Positions 15,397-24,143 are shown, counted from the stretch's first letter. The stretch is DNA of 40,049 bases from JBEIJQ01 sp040380145 (GCA_040380145.1 JBEIJQ010000007.1:1-40049); one strand, 5' to 3'. Numbers and translations are program-made. Notes: generated by a model not told the origin, from the sequence alone.

Positions 15397-16902
15397 ATGC
15401 GCATCCCGATTATCGCCGTTTGCCTGCTGGGGATTTGTCGAGCCGCGCTGGGACAATCCATCGAGGTCGGCCCCGTGATCGGCTCGGTGAGCGACACGGG
15501 ATTTCGGGTGTACGTGCGCCCTGCCTTTCCGGCCGATGTGCAGGTGGAAGCGACAGTGGGACCGGCCGGACCTTGCACGGCCCGCGCCGTATCTCCGCGG
15601 GAAGACATGCTGTCCGACACGGGCCATATCTTGACGGTGAACGGCCTGGCGCCCGGCACCGAATACGGGCTACGTTTTTTCGTGAACGGGCGGCCCGATA
15701 CGCTGCGGGCCACGGTGTGCACTTTTCCGCGTCCCGGCGAAAAGGGCACCTTCACCTTTGTGGCGGGCTCGTGCCAAGAGACCGCCAACATGAAAACCTT
15801 CGACCGCATCGCCGAATTGCGGCCCTATTTCTTTTTGCACACGGGCGATTACACCTATCCCGACTACCAGATCGGACCCGATTACGCGGGCAATTACGGT
15901 CTGGTGGCCCATTCGTACCGCCGGCGCTATCGGGAGCCCCGGATGCGGGAGATGCTCAGGGGCGTGCCGCTGGATTATGTGTACGACGACAACGACTACG
16001 TGGGCGGCAACGGCACCCGGGGCCACCTCAACCTGTTCGACATCGTGCCGTCCCCGCGCAATCCGCACCGGATCGGCAGCGCGGTTTTCCGCTCGGTGCC
16101 CATCCCCGGTACTTGGCGGCGCAACGTGATCCGTGGATACAGCGAGTTTTTTCCGCACTATCCCCTGCCCGATACCAGCGAGGGCATTTACCACAGTTTC
16201 CGATTCGCCAACGCGGAGTTTTTCTTCGTGGACCGGTGCTCTGCCCGCGAATTTCCCTTGGAACATACTTTTCGGAAAAAAGGGCGCCGTTGGATATTTG
16301 ATCCGCCGGCCGACAACCGCGTGTTCGGCGAAAAACAAATGCAATGGCTCTGCAACGGCCTCAAATGTTCGACGGCGCACTGGAAGTTCATCGTCAGCGG
16401 CGTGCCGCTCAACCGGAGCGTGCGCAAACTGATCCTCGCCGGTCAGGCTTTCCAGCGGTGGCGGTTGAAGGGGTACTCCGGCTTCCACCTGATGCAGGCC
16501 ATGTCGTCGTACTGGGCCGCCGCTCCGGCAGAGCAAGCAGATTTTTTCGATTTTTTGGAAAAAGAAAACATCCGCAACGTCATCGTCATCAGCGGCGACA
16601 CCCATTTCAGTGCCCTCGACGACGGCCGCAACGCCGGCCTGCCCGAACTCTGCGCCAGTGGCCTGAGCGTCAACCCCGACGATACCCGCCTGCTACATTA
16701 CCTCGATCTGCTCGGTCGGCTGACGATGCGCTTCCGGGCAAAAAAAGGGCTTTGGAACCACGGCGGAACAGGCCTCGGCAACCGGTCCCACAAAAATACC
16801 TTCGGAAAGATCACCCTCGTGGGCGACCAAAAAGTCGAACTTTCGGTGGTGGACGAAGACGGCAACATCATCGCCCGTATGGATGTTTATTCGAAGCCCT
16901 GA
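15397..16902 (+). CDS. PhoD-like metallophosphatase (alkaline phosphatase D family)
   Basis: 501 aa with an N-terminal signal peptide (MRIPIIAVCLLGICRAALGQ). A fibronectin-like beta domain (residues about 22-110; PGTEYGLRFFVNG) precedes the catalytic domain. Metal-ligand blocks in order are AGSCQ, HTGDYTYPDY, YVYDDNDYVGGN, ISGVPLNRS and VISGDTHFSALD, followed by CASGLSV. PhoD enzymes hydrolyse phosphate mono- or diesters in the periplasm or outside the cell using Ca/Fe. The exact substrate is unknown. It is followed after 9 bases by pdxH. Confidence 0.88.
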   Translation: MRIPIIAVCLLGICRAALGQSIEVGPVIGSVSDTGFRVYVRPAFPADVQVEATVGPAGPCTARAVSPREDMLSDTGHILTVNGLAPGTEYGLRFFVNGRPDTLRATVCTFPRPGEKGTFTFVAGSCQETANMKTFDRIAELRPYFFLHTGDYTYPDYQIGPDYAGNYGLVAHSYRRRYREPRMREMLRGVPLDYVYDDNDYVGGNGTRGHLNLFDIVPSPRNPHRIGSAVFRSVPIPGTWRRNVIRGYSEFFPHYPLPDTSEGIYHSFRFANAEFFFVDRCSAREFPLEHTFRKKGRRWIFDPPADNRVFGEKQMQWLCNGLKCSTAHWKFIVSGVPLNRSVRKLILAGQAFQRWRLKGYSGFHLMQAMSSYWAAAPAEQADFFDFLEKENIRNVIVISGDTHFSALDDGRNAGLPELCASGLSVNPDDTRLLHYLDLLGRLTMRFRAKKGLWNHGGTGLGNRSHKNTFGKITLVGDQKVELSVVDEDGNIIARMDVYSKP

Positions 16903-16911
16903 TTTTTTCCC

Positions 16912-17562
16912 ATGAACAACCTCCACCTCGCACAACTCCGCACCGATTACCAAATGGCCGCCTTCGACGAAGCACAGGCCTTGGCCGATCCTTTCGAACA
17001 GTTCCGCAAATGGCTCGCCGAAGCCGTGCAGAGCCAACTGCCCGAACCCAACGCGCTGACCCTCGCGACGGTCGCCCCAGACGGCAGGCCCTCCGCAAGG
17101 GTGGTGCTGTTGAAAAGCCTCGATTCGGGCCTGGTCTTTTTCACCAACTACGACAGCCGGAAAGGTCGGGAAATAACCCACAACCAATCCGTGGCGATGG
17201 TTTTCCTTTGGCTGGAGCTCCAGCGCCAGGTGCGCGTGGAAGGCCGTGCGCAAATGATCGACCGTGCCGAATCCGAGGCGTATTTCCAAAGCAGGCCGCT
17301 CGGCAGCCAACTCGGCGCATGGGCATCGCCCCAGAGCAAGGTCGTACCGGGACGGGATTTCCTCGAAGAATCTTTTAGCGCGACGGAAGCGCGGTTCGCC
17401 GGCGCAGATCCGCTTCCCGTGCCGCCGAATTGGGGCGGTTACCGCGTGATCCCCGAAACGATGGAATTTTGGCAGGGGCGCGGCTCGCGGATGCACGACC
17501 GCCTGCGATACACCAGACCGATGCCGGGCGGCGAATGGCGCATCGAACGACTGGCCCCCTGA
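16912..17562 (+). CDS. pdxH: Pyridoxamine 5'-phosphate oxidase
   Basis: 216 aa, normal length, no signal peptide. The FMN enzyme oxidises pyridoxine or pyridoxamine phosphate to PLP. Characteristic blocks: DPFEQFRKWLAEA, NALTLATVAPDGRPSARVVLLK, FFTNYDSRKG, VRVEGRAQ, SRPLGSQLGAWASPQS, and the C-terminal PETMEFWQGRGSRMHDRL. Its place inside a run of surface-hydrolase and sigma-factor genes looks incidental. The start ATG is 9 bases after the phosphatase stop. Confidence 0.96.
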   Translation: MNNLHLAQLRTDYQMAAFDEAQALADPFEQFRKWLAEAVQSQLPEPNALTLATVAPDGRPSARVVLLKSLDSGLVFFTNYDSRKGREITHNQSVAMVFLWLELQRQVRVEGRAQMIDRAESEAYFQSRPLGSQLGAWASPQSKVVPGRDFLEESFSATEARFAGADPLPVPPNWGGYRVIPETMEFWQGRGSRMHDRLRYTRPMPGGEWRIERLAP

Positions 17563-17580
17563 TCCGACCCTTTTTTTCCC

Positions 17581-18111
17581 GTGGACCGTTTGGACTGGCA
17601 GCAAAACCCGGAAAAAGCCCTCGAAGAGGTCTTCCGGTCAGAGTATGTCCACCTGTGCCGATCGGCGCTCCGATTGGTCGGCCGCTCGGATGTGGCCGAA
17701 GACCTGGTCCAAGACGCTTTTCTCGAAGTCTGGCGTCGGCGCGAAAACCTCGATTTCCGGATTTCCGTGCAGGCGTATCTCCGCCGGGCCGTGGCAAACC
17801 GGTCGCTGAACTACCTGCGCGACAACCGCCGGACGACCGAACTGACGCCCGAAATCAGCGCCCGTCCAGGCCATCTCAACGGCGAATCCCCCACGGAAAC
17901 CGCCGAATTGCAGCGGCTGATCTCCGATACCATCGACAGACTGCCCGATAAATGCCGCGAGGCGTTCTTGTTGAGCCGCTACGATGGTTTTTCCTACAAA
18001 GAAATCGCCGAAAAACTGGGTATTTCCGTCAAAACCGTGGAAAAACATATCGCCAAAGGCCTGCTGTCCTTGCGGAACGTTCTGCGGGCCAACCATTTTC
18101 TGAAAAAATAA
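17581..18111 (+). CDS. ECF-type RNA polymerase sigma factor
   Basis: 176 aa from GTG 17581, 18 bases after pdxH. Region 2 is seen at residues about 20-85 (DLVQDAFLEVWRRRENL), the linker is short, and region 4 is at about 115-170 (LPDKCREAFLLSRYDGFSYKEIAEKLGISVKTVEKHI, quoted here only by its ends LPDKCREAF and VKTVEKHI). It belongs to the Bacteroidota group of FecI-like sigma factors and is followed by a FecR-type anti-sigma gene. No SusC/TonB-receptor gene follows, which is the usual third member, so its target is not evident. Confidence 0.93.
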   Translation: MDRLDWQQNPEKALEEVFRSEYVHLCRSALRLVGRSDVAEDLVQDAFLEVWRRRENLDFRISVQAYLRRAVANRSLNYLRDNRRTTELTPEISARPGHLNGESPTETAELQRLISDTIDRLPDKCREAFLLSRYDGFSYKEIAEKLGISVKTVEKHIAKGLLSLRNVLRANHFLKK

Positions 18112-18116
18112 TCCGC

Positions 18117-18176
18117 CCCCCGATGGGGGAAGCGCACCCAAAAAGGTGTCTGGATTTCTGTTGCGGCAAACGCCGC
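18117..18176 (+). other. Two short hairpins in the sigma/anti-sigma spacer
   Basis: CCCCC-GAT-GGGGG (18117-18129) and GCGGC-AAAC-GCCGC (18163-18176) are perfect 5-bp stems in the 94-base spacer. They could adjust the ratio of sigma to anti-sigma by partial termination, RNA stability or access to the start at 18206. This is inference from structure alone. Confidence 0.35.
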
Positions 18177-18205
18177 TCCATCAGAACCGGAAAAAAATAC
18201 CTGCC

Positions 18206-19240
18206 ATGACCGACGAAATCCGCTCCGCAATTCTGCTGCACAAAGAATCGACCTCTTCCCTCGAAGAAGGCGAGCGCGCGGAGCTGGACGAATGGCGCCG
18301 GACCGATCCCTCTGCCGGTGAGACAGAGGCCTCCATCGGCGCGGTGTGGCACTTAGCCGCCGAGGCCGATCCGGCCGGGCCTTGGACTCCGGACCTCCAC
18401 GCGGCTTGGAGCCGCCTTCAAAGGCGAATGGAAACAGAAAATCCGGCTGTGGCCGACCGAACGGACGCTCCCCGGCGGAGACTTTTCGCTTCGCCGCTCC
18501 CCTGGGCGGCCGCCGTTGCCGCGCTGCTCGGAATCGCCCTGTGGTGGCAGCTCCGGCCGGCCGCCGAATCGGTGCGCACCGCCGAGGCATGGGCCGAAAA
18601 CACCCCGACCGTGCAACTGGCCGACGGATCCACGGTGCACCTGCGCGCCGGAGCACGACTGCGTTACCCCGAACGGTTCGGCGAATCCGAAAGGACCGTA
18701 CAATTGGAAGGGGAAGCGTTTTTCGAGGTGTCCCATCTTTCGGACGGACAGCCCTTCCGGGTAGAAACCCGGCATGCCCAAGTGGAAGTGCTCGGCACTG
18801 CTTTCAACGTCAACGAACTGACCGGAGGGCTCGGATGCGCCGTCAGCGTGCACCGCGGCTCCGTGCGTTTCGCGCTCCGTTCGGACGGATCGGCCTCTGG
18901 CACGGTGCTGCTGGGCGCCGGAGAAAGTGCCCGTTACGATGCCCGCGCCAATCGCCTGACCAAAACCGCGGGCGCTTCCGCCAACGGCGGCGCATGGTTC
19001 ACGGGTGAACTGTCTTACCGGGACGCACCCCTTTCCCGTGTCTTGGAAGAACTTCAAAGCGAGTTCGGCGTTTCGGCAACACTGGACAACGGCCGTTGGG
19101 CGGATTGTCCGTTCACGGGCCGCCTGTACCGGAAAACCTTGTCCGAAAACCTGTCGGCTCTGGCACGGGTGTTCGGCGGCCGTTCCGAAAAGGAGCCCGG
19201 TTCCGGTGCTTATCGCCTGTCGGGCGGACGCTGCCGATAA
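18206..19240 (+). CDS. FecR-family anti-sigma factor with DUF4974-like C-terminus
   Basis: 344 aa from ATG 18206; the frame is open to 18146 but that part covers the hairpin spacer. The N-terminal cytoplasmic part is acidic (residues about 1-90). A single transmembrane helix follows (LPWAAAVAALLGIALWW, about 95-112), then the periplasmic FecR domain (VQLADGSTVHLRAGARL, then EGEAFFEVSH and VLGTAFNV) and a C-terminal secretin/TonB-short-N-terminal-like region (RDAPLSRVLEELQSEFGV). It should bind the upstream sigma factor and release it after an envelope signal, normally given by a TonB receptor. No partner receptor is adjacent. It is convergent with rpoN, with a 9-base gap. Confidence 0.9.
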   Translation: MTDEIRSAILLHKESTSSLEEGERAELDEWRRTDPSAGETEASIGAVWHLAAEADPAGPWTPDLHAAWSRLQRRMETENPAVADRTDAPRRRLFASPLPWAAAVAALLGIALWWQLRPAAESVRTAEAWAENTPTVQLADGSTVHLRAGARLRYPERFGESERTVQLEGEAFFEVSHLSDGQPFRVETRHAQVEVLGTAFNVNELTGGLGCAVSVHRGSVRFALRSDGSASGTVLLGAGESARYDARANRLTKTAGASANGGAWFTGELSYRDAPLSRVLEELQSEFGVSATLDNGRWADCPFTGRLYRKTLSENLSALARVFGGRSEKEPGSGAYRLSGGRCR

Positions 19241-19249
19241 GGCGGCGGA

Positions 19250-20773
19250 TCAGAGGATCTTGCGCAGGCGCGCCACCGGGATGCCCAATTGTTCACGGTA
19301 TTTGGCCACGGTGCGCCGTGCGATGTTGTAGCCCTTGGCCGAGAGCAGTTCCGTGAGCAGTTCGTCGGAAAGAGGAGTTCGCTTGTCTTCGCCCGCCACG
19401 ACTTCGGAAAGGAAATTCTTGACTTCCACGGTGGAAACATCCTCTCCGCTGTCCGTTTGCAGGGCTTCGGAGAAAAAGTCCTTGAGGCGGCGGGTCCCGA
19501 ACTCCGTTTGGACATACTTGCTGTTGACCACCCGAGAAATCGTGGAAATGTCCAACCCCGTGATCTCAGCGATGTTTTTCAGGATCATGGGCCGCAGTTT
19601 GCGCTCGTCGCCGGTCAGGAAAAATTCTTTTTGGTAAACCATGATGGCCTGCATGGTGTCGAACATGGTCTTTTGCCGTTGGCGGATGGCGTCTATGAAC
19701 CACTTGGCCGAGTCTATCTTTTGTTTGATGAACTCGATGGCCTCCTTTTCCTTGCGGCTTTTGTTGGGGTTTTCTTGGTATCCCCGGAGCATTTCCTTGA
19801 ACTGGTCGCTGATGCGCAAATCGGGCGCGTTGCGAGCGTTCAGCTCCAGATCCAGTTCGCCGTTGCCGTTGTTGTGCACCAAAAAATCGGGCACGATGTA
19901 CTGGGTGCGGCCGACCGTGGATTTACCGCTGCCATTGTAACTGCTGGCAGGCTTGGGATTGAGCTTGCGGATGAGCGCGAGCGCGTCTTTCAGCTCCTCT
20001 TCTTCAATGACCAGAAGGCGCATCAGTTTCTCGTAGTGTCTTTTGGCGAACTCGTCGAACTTTTCGCGCAAGACGCGGACAGCCGTTTCGATGACATCGG
20101 ACGGGGTGCCCGTGTCGGATTCCAGGCGCCGGTCGAGTTGGATGAGCAGGCATTCGCGCAAGTCCCGTGCGCCGATGCCGGGGGGATCGAAACGGTGAAT
20201 TTCCGCCAGTACCGCCAGTACTTCCGCCTCATCGGTGGAAATGCCGTGCCCGAAGGCGAGGTCGTCCACGACGGCCGTGATTTCGCGGCGCAGGTAGCCG
20301 TCGTCGTCTATGCTGCCGATCAACTGGCGGGCAATGAGCGCTTGTTTGTCCTCGAGGCCCAACAGCCCGAGCTGCTCTTCAAGGTACTCCAACAAAGAGC
20401 CCTCCACGGCCATGGGCGTACTTTTTTCCTCCTGGTCGGGTGATTGGTTGTTGGCCTGCAGCTTGTAGGAGGCGATGGCATCGTCGTCGTCGAGATAATC
20501 CTCGATGTAGTCGTCGAGAGAAGCGTCTTCGACCGGATCCAAGTCTTCTCCGTCGCCGTCGGGATCCTCTTCGTTCGGTTCTTCCTCGCCGGTGTCGCCG
20601 TACAGTTCCTCCTCGGTGTCGTCGGATTTCACATCTTCGAGGGCGGGATTGATCTCCAGTTCTTCTTGTATGCGCTGCTCCAAGTTCACGGTGGGCACTT
20701 GGAGCAGTTTCATCACCTGGATCTGTCCGGGCGAAAGTTTCTGCAATTGTTTATGGGAAAGCCTTTGGTCCAT
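19250..20773 (-). CDS. rpoN: RNA polymerase sigma-54 factor
   Basis: 507 aa. Region I is at the N-terminus (SPGQIQVMKLLQVPTVNLE, Gln/Leu-rich activator-contact region). Region II is a long very acidic linker (about 47-105). Region III holds the core-binding part (SLLEYLEEQLGLLGL onward). The C-terminal RpoN box is ARRTVAKYRE, about 20 residues before the end. It directs polymerase to -24/-12 promoters and needs an AAA+ activator, none of which is in the window; I found no convincing -24/-12 site here. A -7 element sits 25 bases upstream. Confidence 0.97.
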   Translation of the reverse strand: MDQRLSHKQLQKLSPGQIQVMKLLQVPTVNLEQRIQEELEINPALEDVKSDDTEEELYGDTGEEEPNEEDPDGDGEDLDPVEDASLDDYIEDYLDDDDAIASYKLQANNQSPDQEEKSTPMAVEGSLLEYLEEQLGLLGLEDKQALIARQLIGSIDDDGYLRREITAVVDDLAFGHGISTDEAEVLAVLAEIHRFDPPGIGARDLRECLLIQLDRRLESDTGTPSDVIETAVRVLREKFDEFAKRHYEKLMRLLVIEEEELKDALALIRKLNPKPASSYNGSGKSTVGRTQYIVPDFLVHNNGNGELDLELNARNAPDLRISDQFKEMLRGYQENPNKSRKEKEAIEFIKQKIDSAKWFIDAIRQRQKTMFDTMQAIMVYQKEFFLTGDERKLRPMILKNIAEITGLDISTISRVVNSKYVQTEFGTRRLKDFFSEALQTDSGEDVSTVEVKNFLSEVVAGEDKRTPLSDELLTELLSAKGYNIARRTVAKYREQLGIPVARLRKIL

Positions 20774-20798
20774 GATCGGGTCGATTTTTTATCAGGGT

Positions 20799-20806
20799 CA
20801 AAATTA
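20799..20806 (-). promoter_or_regulatory. -7 promoter element for rpoN
   Basis: The reverse complement reads TAATTTTG, an exact TAnnTTTG match, 25 bases before the start codon. Confidence 0.55.
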
Positions 20807-20837
20807 AAAAAAAATTGGCCGCCTCAACAAATATCAT

Positions 20838-20881
20838 GCCGAATTTTTTTATAAAAAAATAAACGCTCAAAAAAATTCGGC
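20838..20881. repeat. Nested inverted repeats between rpoN and phenylalanine hydroxylase
   Basis: The outer arms GCCGAATTTTTTT (20838-20850) and AAAAAAATTCGGC (20869-20881) are a perfect 13-bp inverted repeat around 18 bases. Inside is an 18-bp palindrome (20843-20860) that shares the left arm, so the two folds are mutually exclusive. The structure lies between the two divergent promoters and may be an operator or a topological site; neither gene is terminated here. Confidence 0.5.
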
Positions 20882-20899
20882 GGACTGACGGGCGTCATT

Positions 20900-20930
20900 T
20901 TTGGGAACCGCCGTGGATGTGCTATTTTTG
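20900..20930 (+). promoter_or_regulatory. Full Bacteroidota promoter for the phenylalanine hydroxylase operon
   Basis: A -33 TTTG (20900-20903), spacer of 19 bases, and -7 TATTTTTG (20923-20930): both parts and the spacing fit. This is the best promoter match in the window. The start is predicted near 20935. Confidence 0.72.
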
Positions 20931-20998
20931 TAGGACTTTTGGAAAAGACTCCCAATCGTTTTTTCGACAACTTGAACGTTCACCCAACCGTCCCCAGT

Positions 20999-21745
20999 AT
21001 GATGCGCCAAGAATACGACCGCTACACCTCCGAAGACCACTTGGTCTGGTCGCTGCTCTACAAAGAGCAGATGGAACAACTGCCGGCAGTGGCCACCCAG
21101 GCCTATCTGCACGGCATCCAAAAAGTGCGCTTCGAGGCCGAAAGCGTGCCGCGTTTCGAGATTGTCAGCGAGGAACTCGGCAAATGCACCGGGTGGTCGG
21201 TCTATGTGGTGCCCGGCCTGATCGACAACAAGCCGTTTTTCCAGCACTTGGCCAACAAGGAATTTCCCGCCACCACTTGGCTGCGCACCATGGAGCAGCT
21301 CAAGTACATCGAGGAGCCCGATATGTTCCACGATGTGTTCGGGCACGTACCGCTGCTCAGCGAGCCTTTTTTCGCCGAATACCTCGCCGGCCTGAGCGCC
21401 ATTGCGCTCGATCACATCGAAAATCCCACGGGCGTCGAACTGATGGCCCGCATTTATTGGTACACCGTGGAGTTCGGGCTCATCAAAGAGAACGGCCGCG
21501 TGAAGATCTACGGCGCTGGCATCCTTTCTTCTCCGGGTGAATCGCGCTACTGCGTGGGCCCGGAAGCCGTGCATGTGCCCTTTGATGTGGAAACCATCAT
21601 GGAAACGCCCTACATCAAGGACCGTTTCCAGTCGCAGTACTTCGTCATCGACTCGTACGAACAACTCTTCCAGAGCCTGCCCAAGATCCGCGAGGTGGTG
21701 CGCCATTTCGTGGAAGAGGACATTTATGTGGCCCCTTCGCCCTGA
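20999..21745 (+). CDS. phhA: Phenylalanine 4-monooxygenase (aromatic amino acid hydroxylase)
   Basis: 248 aa from ATG 20999; TTG 20939 in the same frame would start almost at the transcription start, so the ATG is preferred. The non-heme iron enzyme converts Phe to Tyr with tetrahydropterin and O2. The iron ligands are visible: HDVFGH (two His) and the Glu of YWYTVEFGL. ATTWLRTMEQLKYIEEPDMF and KIYGAGILSSPGE are further family blocks. There is no N-terminal ACT regulatory domain, as in other bacterial enzymes. It leads a run with lptC (40 bases on) and nadD. Confidence 0.95.
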   Translation: MMRQEYDRYTSEDHLVWSLLYKEQMEQLPAVATQAYLHGIQKVRFEAESVPRFEIVSEELGKCTGWSVYVVPGLIDNKPFFQHLANKEFPATTWLRTMEQLKYIEEPDMFHDVFGHVPLLSEPFFAEYLAGLSAIALDHIENPTGVELMARIYWYTVEFGLIKENGRVKIYGAGILSSPGESRYCVGPEAVHVPFDVETIMETPYIKDRFQSQYFVIDSYEQLFQSLPKIREVVRHFVEEDIYVAPSP

Positions 21746-21785
21746 TCCGGCAAAAAGCCCCTTACGCCTTCCCCCTCTTGGACGC

Positions 21786-22334
21786 ATGTCCGGACGCCTT
21801 TTCCCAACCCTTTTCGCCGCGCTCGCCTTGGCCCTTTCGACGGCCTGCGAAAACGATCCGCGCGATGTGCAGCGGCTTTCCCCCGACGCGGAATCCGGCG
21901 TGGAAACGGCTACCGGCGTGGAACTCCACTATTCCGACTCGGCGGTCGTCCGGGTACGGGTGCGTGCTCCGATGATGAAATCCTACATTGATCCCCAAAA
22001 GCCCCGGCGCGTTTTCCCGCAAGGGGTCGGCGTGGAATTTTTCGGCCCCGACCGCCGGCCCTCCAGCCATCTGACCGCCCATTACGCCGTGCGCTACGAC
22101 AACGAGAACCGGGTCGAGCTGCGCGACAGCGTGGTGGTCTGGAACAATCTCGGCGAAAAACTGGAGACCCAGCAGATGGTCTGGGACGACAAGACCGAAC
22201 AGCTCACGGCCGACGGCTTCGTGAAGATCAGCCGGCCCGGAGAGATCATCATGGGGTACGGACTGGTTTCCAACCTGGATTTTTCGCGCTGGCACCTTTC
22301 CAAGGTCAGCGGCACGGTGAAAACCAAGATCTGA
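21786..22334 (+). CDS. lptC: LPS export ABC transporter periplasmic protein LptC
   Basis: 182 aa from ATG 21786; the longer frame would overlap the hydroxylase gene. The N-terminus is a lipoprotein-type signal (LFAALALALSTAC, Cys at about residue 20), as in Bacteroidota LptC, where lipidation replaces the usual single helix. The body shows the LptC/OstA-like beta-jellyroll pattern (YDNENRVELRDSVVVWN, LETQQMVWDDKTEQL, IMGYGLVSNLDFSRW). It takes LPS from LptBFG in the inner membrane and hands it on to LptA. lpxB, which makes the lipid A precursor, is 600 bases downstream on the other strand. Confidence 0.88.
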   Translation: MSGRLFPTLFAALALALSTACENDPRDVQRLSPDAESGVETATGVELHYSDSAVVRVRVRAPMMKSYIDPQKPRRVFPQGVGVEFFGPDRRPSSHLTAHYAVRYDNENRVELRDSVVVWNNLGEKLETQQMVWDDKTEQLTADGFVKISRPGEIIMGYGLVSNLDFSRWHLSKVSGTVKTKI

Positions 22335-22367
22335 CCCCTACCCTTCCACCGCCAACATCTCCTTTCT

Positions 22368-22940
22368 GTGCGCATCGGCTTGTTTTTCGGATCTTTCAAC
22401 CCCGTGCACACGGGGCACATGATCATCGCCAACTACTTGGCCAACCACACCGACCTCGATCGGGTTTGGCTGGTGGTATCGCCCCAAAACCCTTTCAAGC
22501 AAAAAGAAAGCCTCGCCAACGACTACGCCCGTTTGGATCTCGTGCGCGTGGCCATCGGCGACACGCCCCGATTGGCGGCCTGCGACATCGAATTCCGGCT
22601 CCCCCAGCCCTCCTACACGGTGGACACCCTCACGTACCTGGCCGAAAAACACCCCGAACACGAGTTCGTGCTCATCATGGGCGGCGACTCTTTGGCCTCG
22701 CTGCCCAAGTGGAAAAACCCGGATACCATCCTGAAAAAACATTCCATATTCGTGTACAAACGCCCCGGGCACGACCTCGGCCCTCTGGCCGATCACCCTT
22801 CCGTACGCATCGTTTCCGGCACTCCCCAGATGGAACTCTCCGCCACCTTCATCCGCGAATGCCTGCGCAGCGGAAAATCCGTGCGCTACTTCGTGCCCGA
22901 CGATGTGTACGACGAACTGATGAAAAGAAAGATGTACTGA
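22368..22940 (+). CDS. nadD: Nicotinate-nucleotide adenylyltransferase
   Basis: 190 aa from GTG 22368, which lies directly before RIGLFFGSFNPVHTGH. Adenylyl transfer to nicotinate mononucleotide in NAD synthesis. The nucleotide-binding motifs are GSFNPVHTGH and, near the end, SATFIRECLRSG (the S-x-T-x-x-R type); the middle holds IMGGDSLASLPKW. Length is normal. The gene follows lptC after 33 bases. The stop is 4 bases from the convergent lpxB stop, with no hairpin between them. Confidence 0.95.
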   Translation: MRIGLFFGSFNPVHTGHMIIANYLANHTDLDRVWLVVSPQNPFKQKESLANDYARLDLVRVAIGDTPRLAACDIEFRLPQPSYTVDTLTYLAEKHPEHEFVLIMGGDSLASLPKWKNPDTILKKHSIFVYKRPGHDLGPLADHPSVRIVSGTPQMELSATFIRECLRSGKSVRYFVPDDVYDELMKRKMY

Positions 22941-22944
22941 ACGA

Positions 22945-24078
22945 TCAACGGCCCAACCGCGCGAGCATTTCCGCGGCGGCCCGGTCGGCCGCGCCGGGCG
23001 TTCCCAACTTGGCGCGCAACTCGGCATAATCCGCAGATAAGCGTTCCCTTACAGCGGGTTCGTCCAGCTCGCGCAAGGCCGCCGACAGGTTTTCCGCCGT
23101 GCACTCCCCCTGGATCAGTTCGCGGACGGCGGGCCGATCCAACACCAAATTGACGATGCACAGGTAAGGCACGCGCACAAACAGCCGTGCCACCCGATAA
23201 AACAACGGATCGGTGCGGTAACACACCGCTTGAGGCACCCCGTGCAGGGCCGTTTCCAAAGTGGCCGTTCCGCTGGCCACCAAGGCCGCGTCGGCGTGGC
23301 GGAGCAGTTCCTGGGATTTGCCCAACAGAACGCGGACATTTTCCGGCGATCCGTGGCGCCGCAGCAGTTCGGCATAAAACGCCGGGGGAAGCAATGCAAC
23401 GGCCGCCACGGCCCATTGCTTGTCGGGAAAGGAACGGGCCGTTTCGAGCATGGCCCCCAATATCTTGGACACCTCTTGTCTTCGGCTGCCGGGCAACAGT
23501 GCCACGAGCGGCCGCTCGGCGCGCAAACCGTTTTCCAAGAAAAAAAGCGCCCTTTCCGCCCCGTCCGGACGGCCCGGCGGGATCCGGTCGAGGATCGGAT
23601 GGCCGACGAAGGATACATCGATGCCGTGGCGGGCGTAAAATCCCTTTTCGAAAGGCAGGATGCAGAAAAGACGGTCCACATAGCGGCGGATCTTTTCCAC
23701 CCGTCCGGGCCTCGAGGCCCACACCTGCGGCGACACATAATAAAACACCCGATAGCCCCGGGATTTGGCCCAACGGGCCACGCGCAGGTTGAAGCCCCCA
23801 TAGTCGATGAGCACCACGGCATCCGGCCCGAAAGCAGCGATGTCGCGCCGCACCTGCCTGAAATGCCCCCAAATCCGCGGCAGGTTGCGCAGCACATCCG
23901 TCAGGCCCATGAAGGCCAGTTCGCCGATGTCTTTTCGGATGACCGCCCCCGCCGACATCAGATGCTCGCCGCCCCAAGCCTCCGCCTGCAGACCGGGCGC
24001 CCGGGCCGCGAGCGCCCGTAGGAGCAGGCCGCCCTGCAAGTCGCCCGAAGGTTCCCCGGCAACAAAAAAAAGACGCAT
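22945..24078 (-). CDS. lpxB: Lipid-A-disaccharide synthase
   Basis: 377 aa from ATG 24078, just before RLFFVAGEPSGD, the first family block; the open frame to 24168 is not conserved. It joins UDP-diacylglucosamine and lipid X into the lipid A disaccharide at the inner membrane. Further blocks are ELAFMGLTDVLRNLP, VLIDYGGFNLR, YYVSPQVWASRPGRV, ILPFEKGFY, VGHPILDRIP, LLPGSRRQE and SGTATLETAL. Length is normal. It runs against nadD. A near-match -7 (GACTTTTG on the minus strand, 24115-24122) lies 36 bases upstream. Confidence 0.95.
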   Translation of the reverse strand: MRLFFVAGEPSGDLQGGLLLRALAARAPGLQAEAWGGEHLMSAGAVIRKDIGELAFMGLTDVLRNLPRIWGHFRQVRRDIAAFGPDAVVLIDYGGFNLRVARWAKSRGYRVFYYVSPQVWASRPGRVEKIRRYVDRLFCILPFEKGFYARHGIDVSFVGHPILDRIPPGRPDGAERALFFLENGLRAERPLVALLPGSRRQEVSKILGAMLETARSFPDKQWAVAAVALLPPAFYAELLRRHGSPENVRVLLGKSQELLRHADAALVASGTATLETALHGVPQAVCYRTDPLFYRVARLFVRVPYLCIVNLVLDRPAVRELIQGECTAENLSAALRELDEPAVRERLSADYAELRAKLGTPGAADRAAAEMLARLGR

Positions 24079-24143
24079 GGCAGGCAAGAAAAACGGTTTT
24101 GGCAGATTGACGGGCAAAAGTCTTCCAAAACCCAAAGTTCGCT

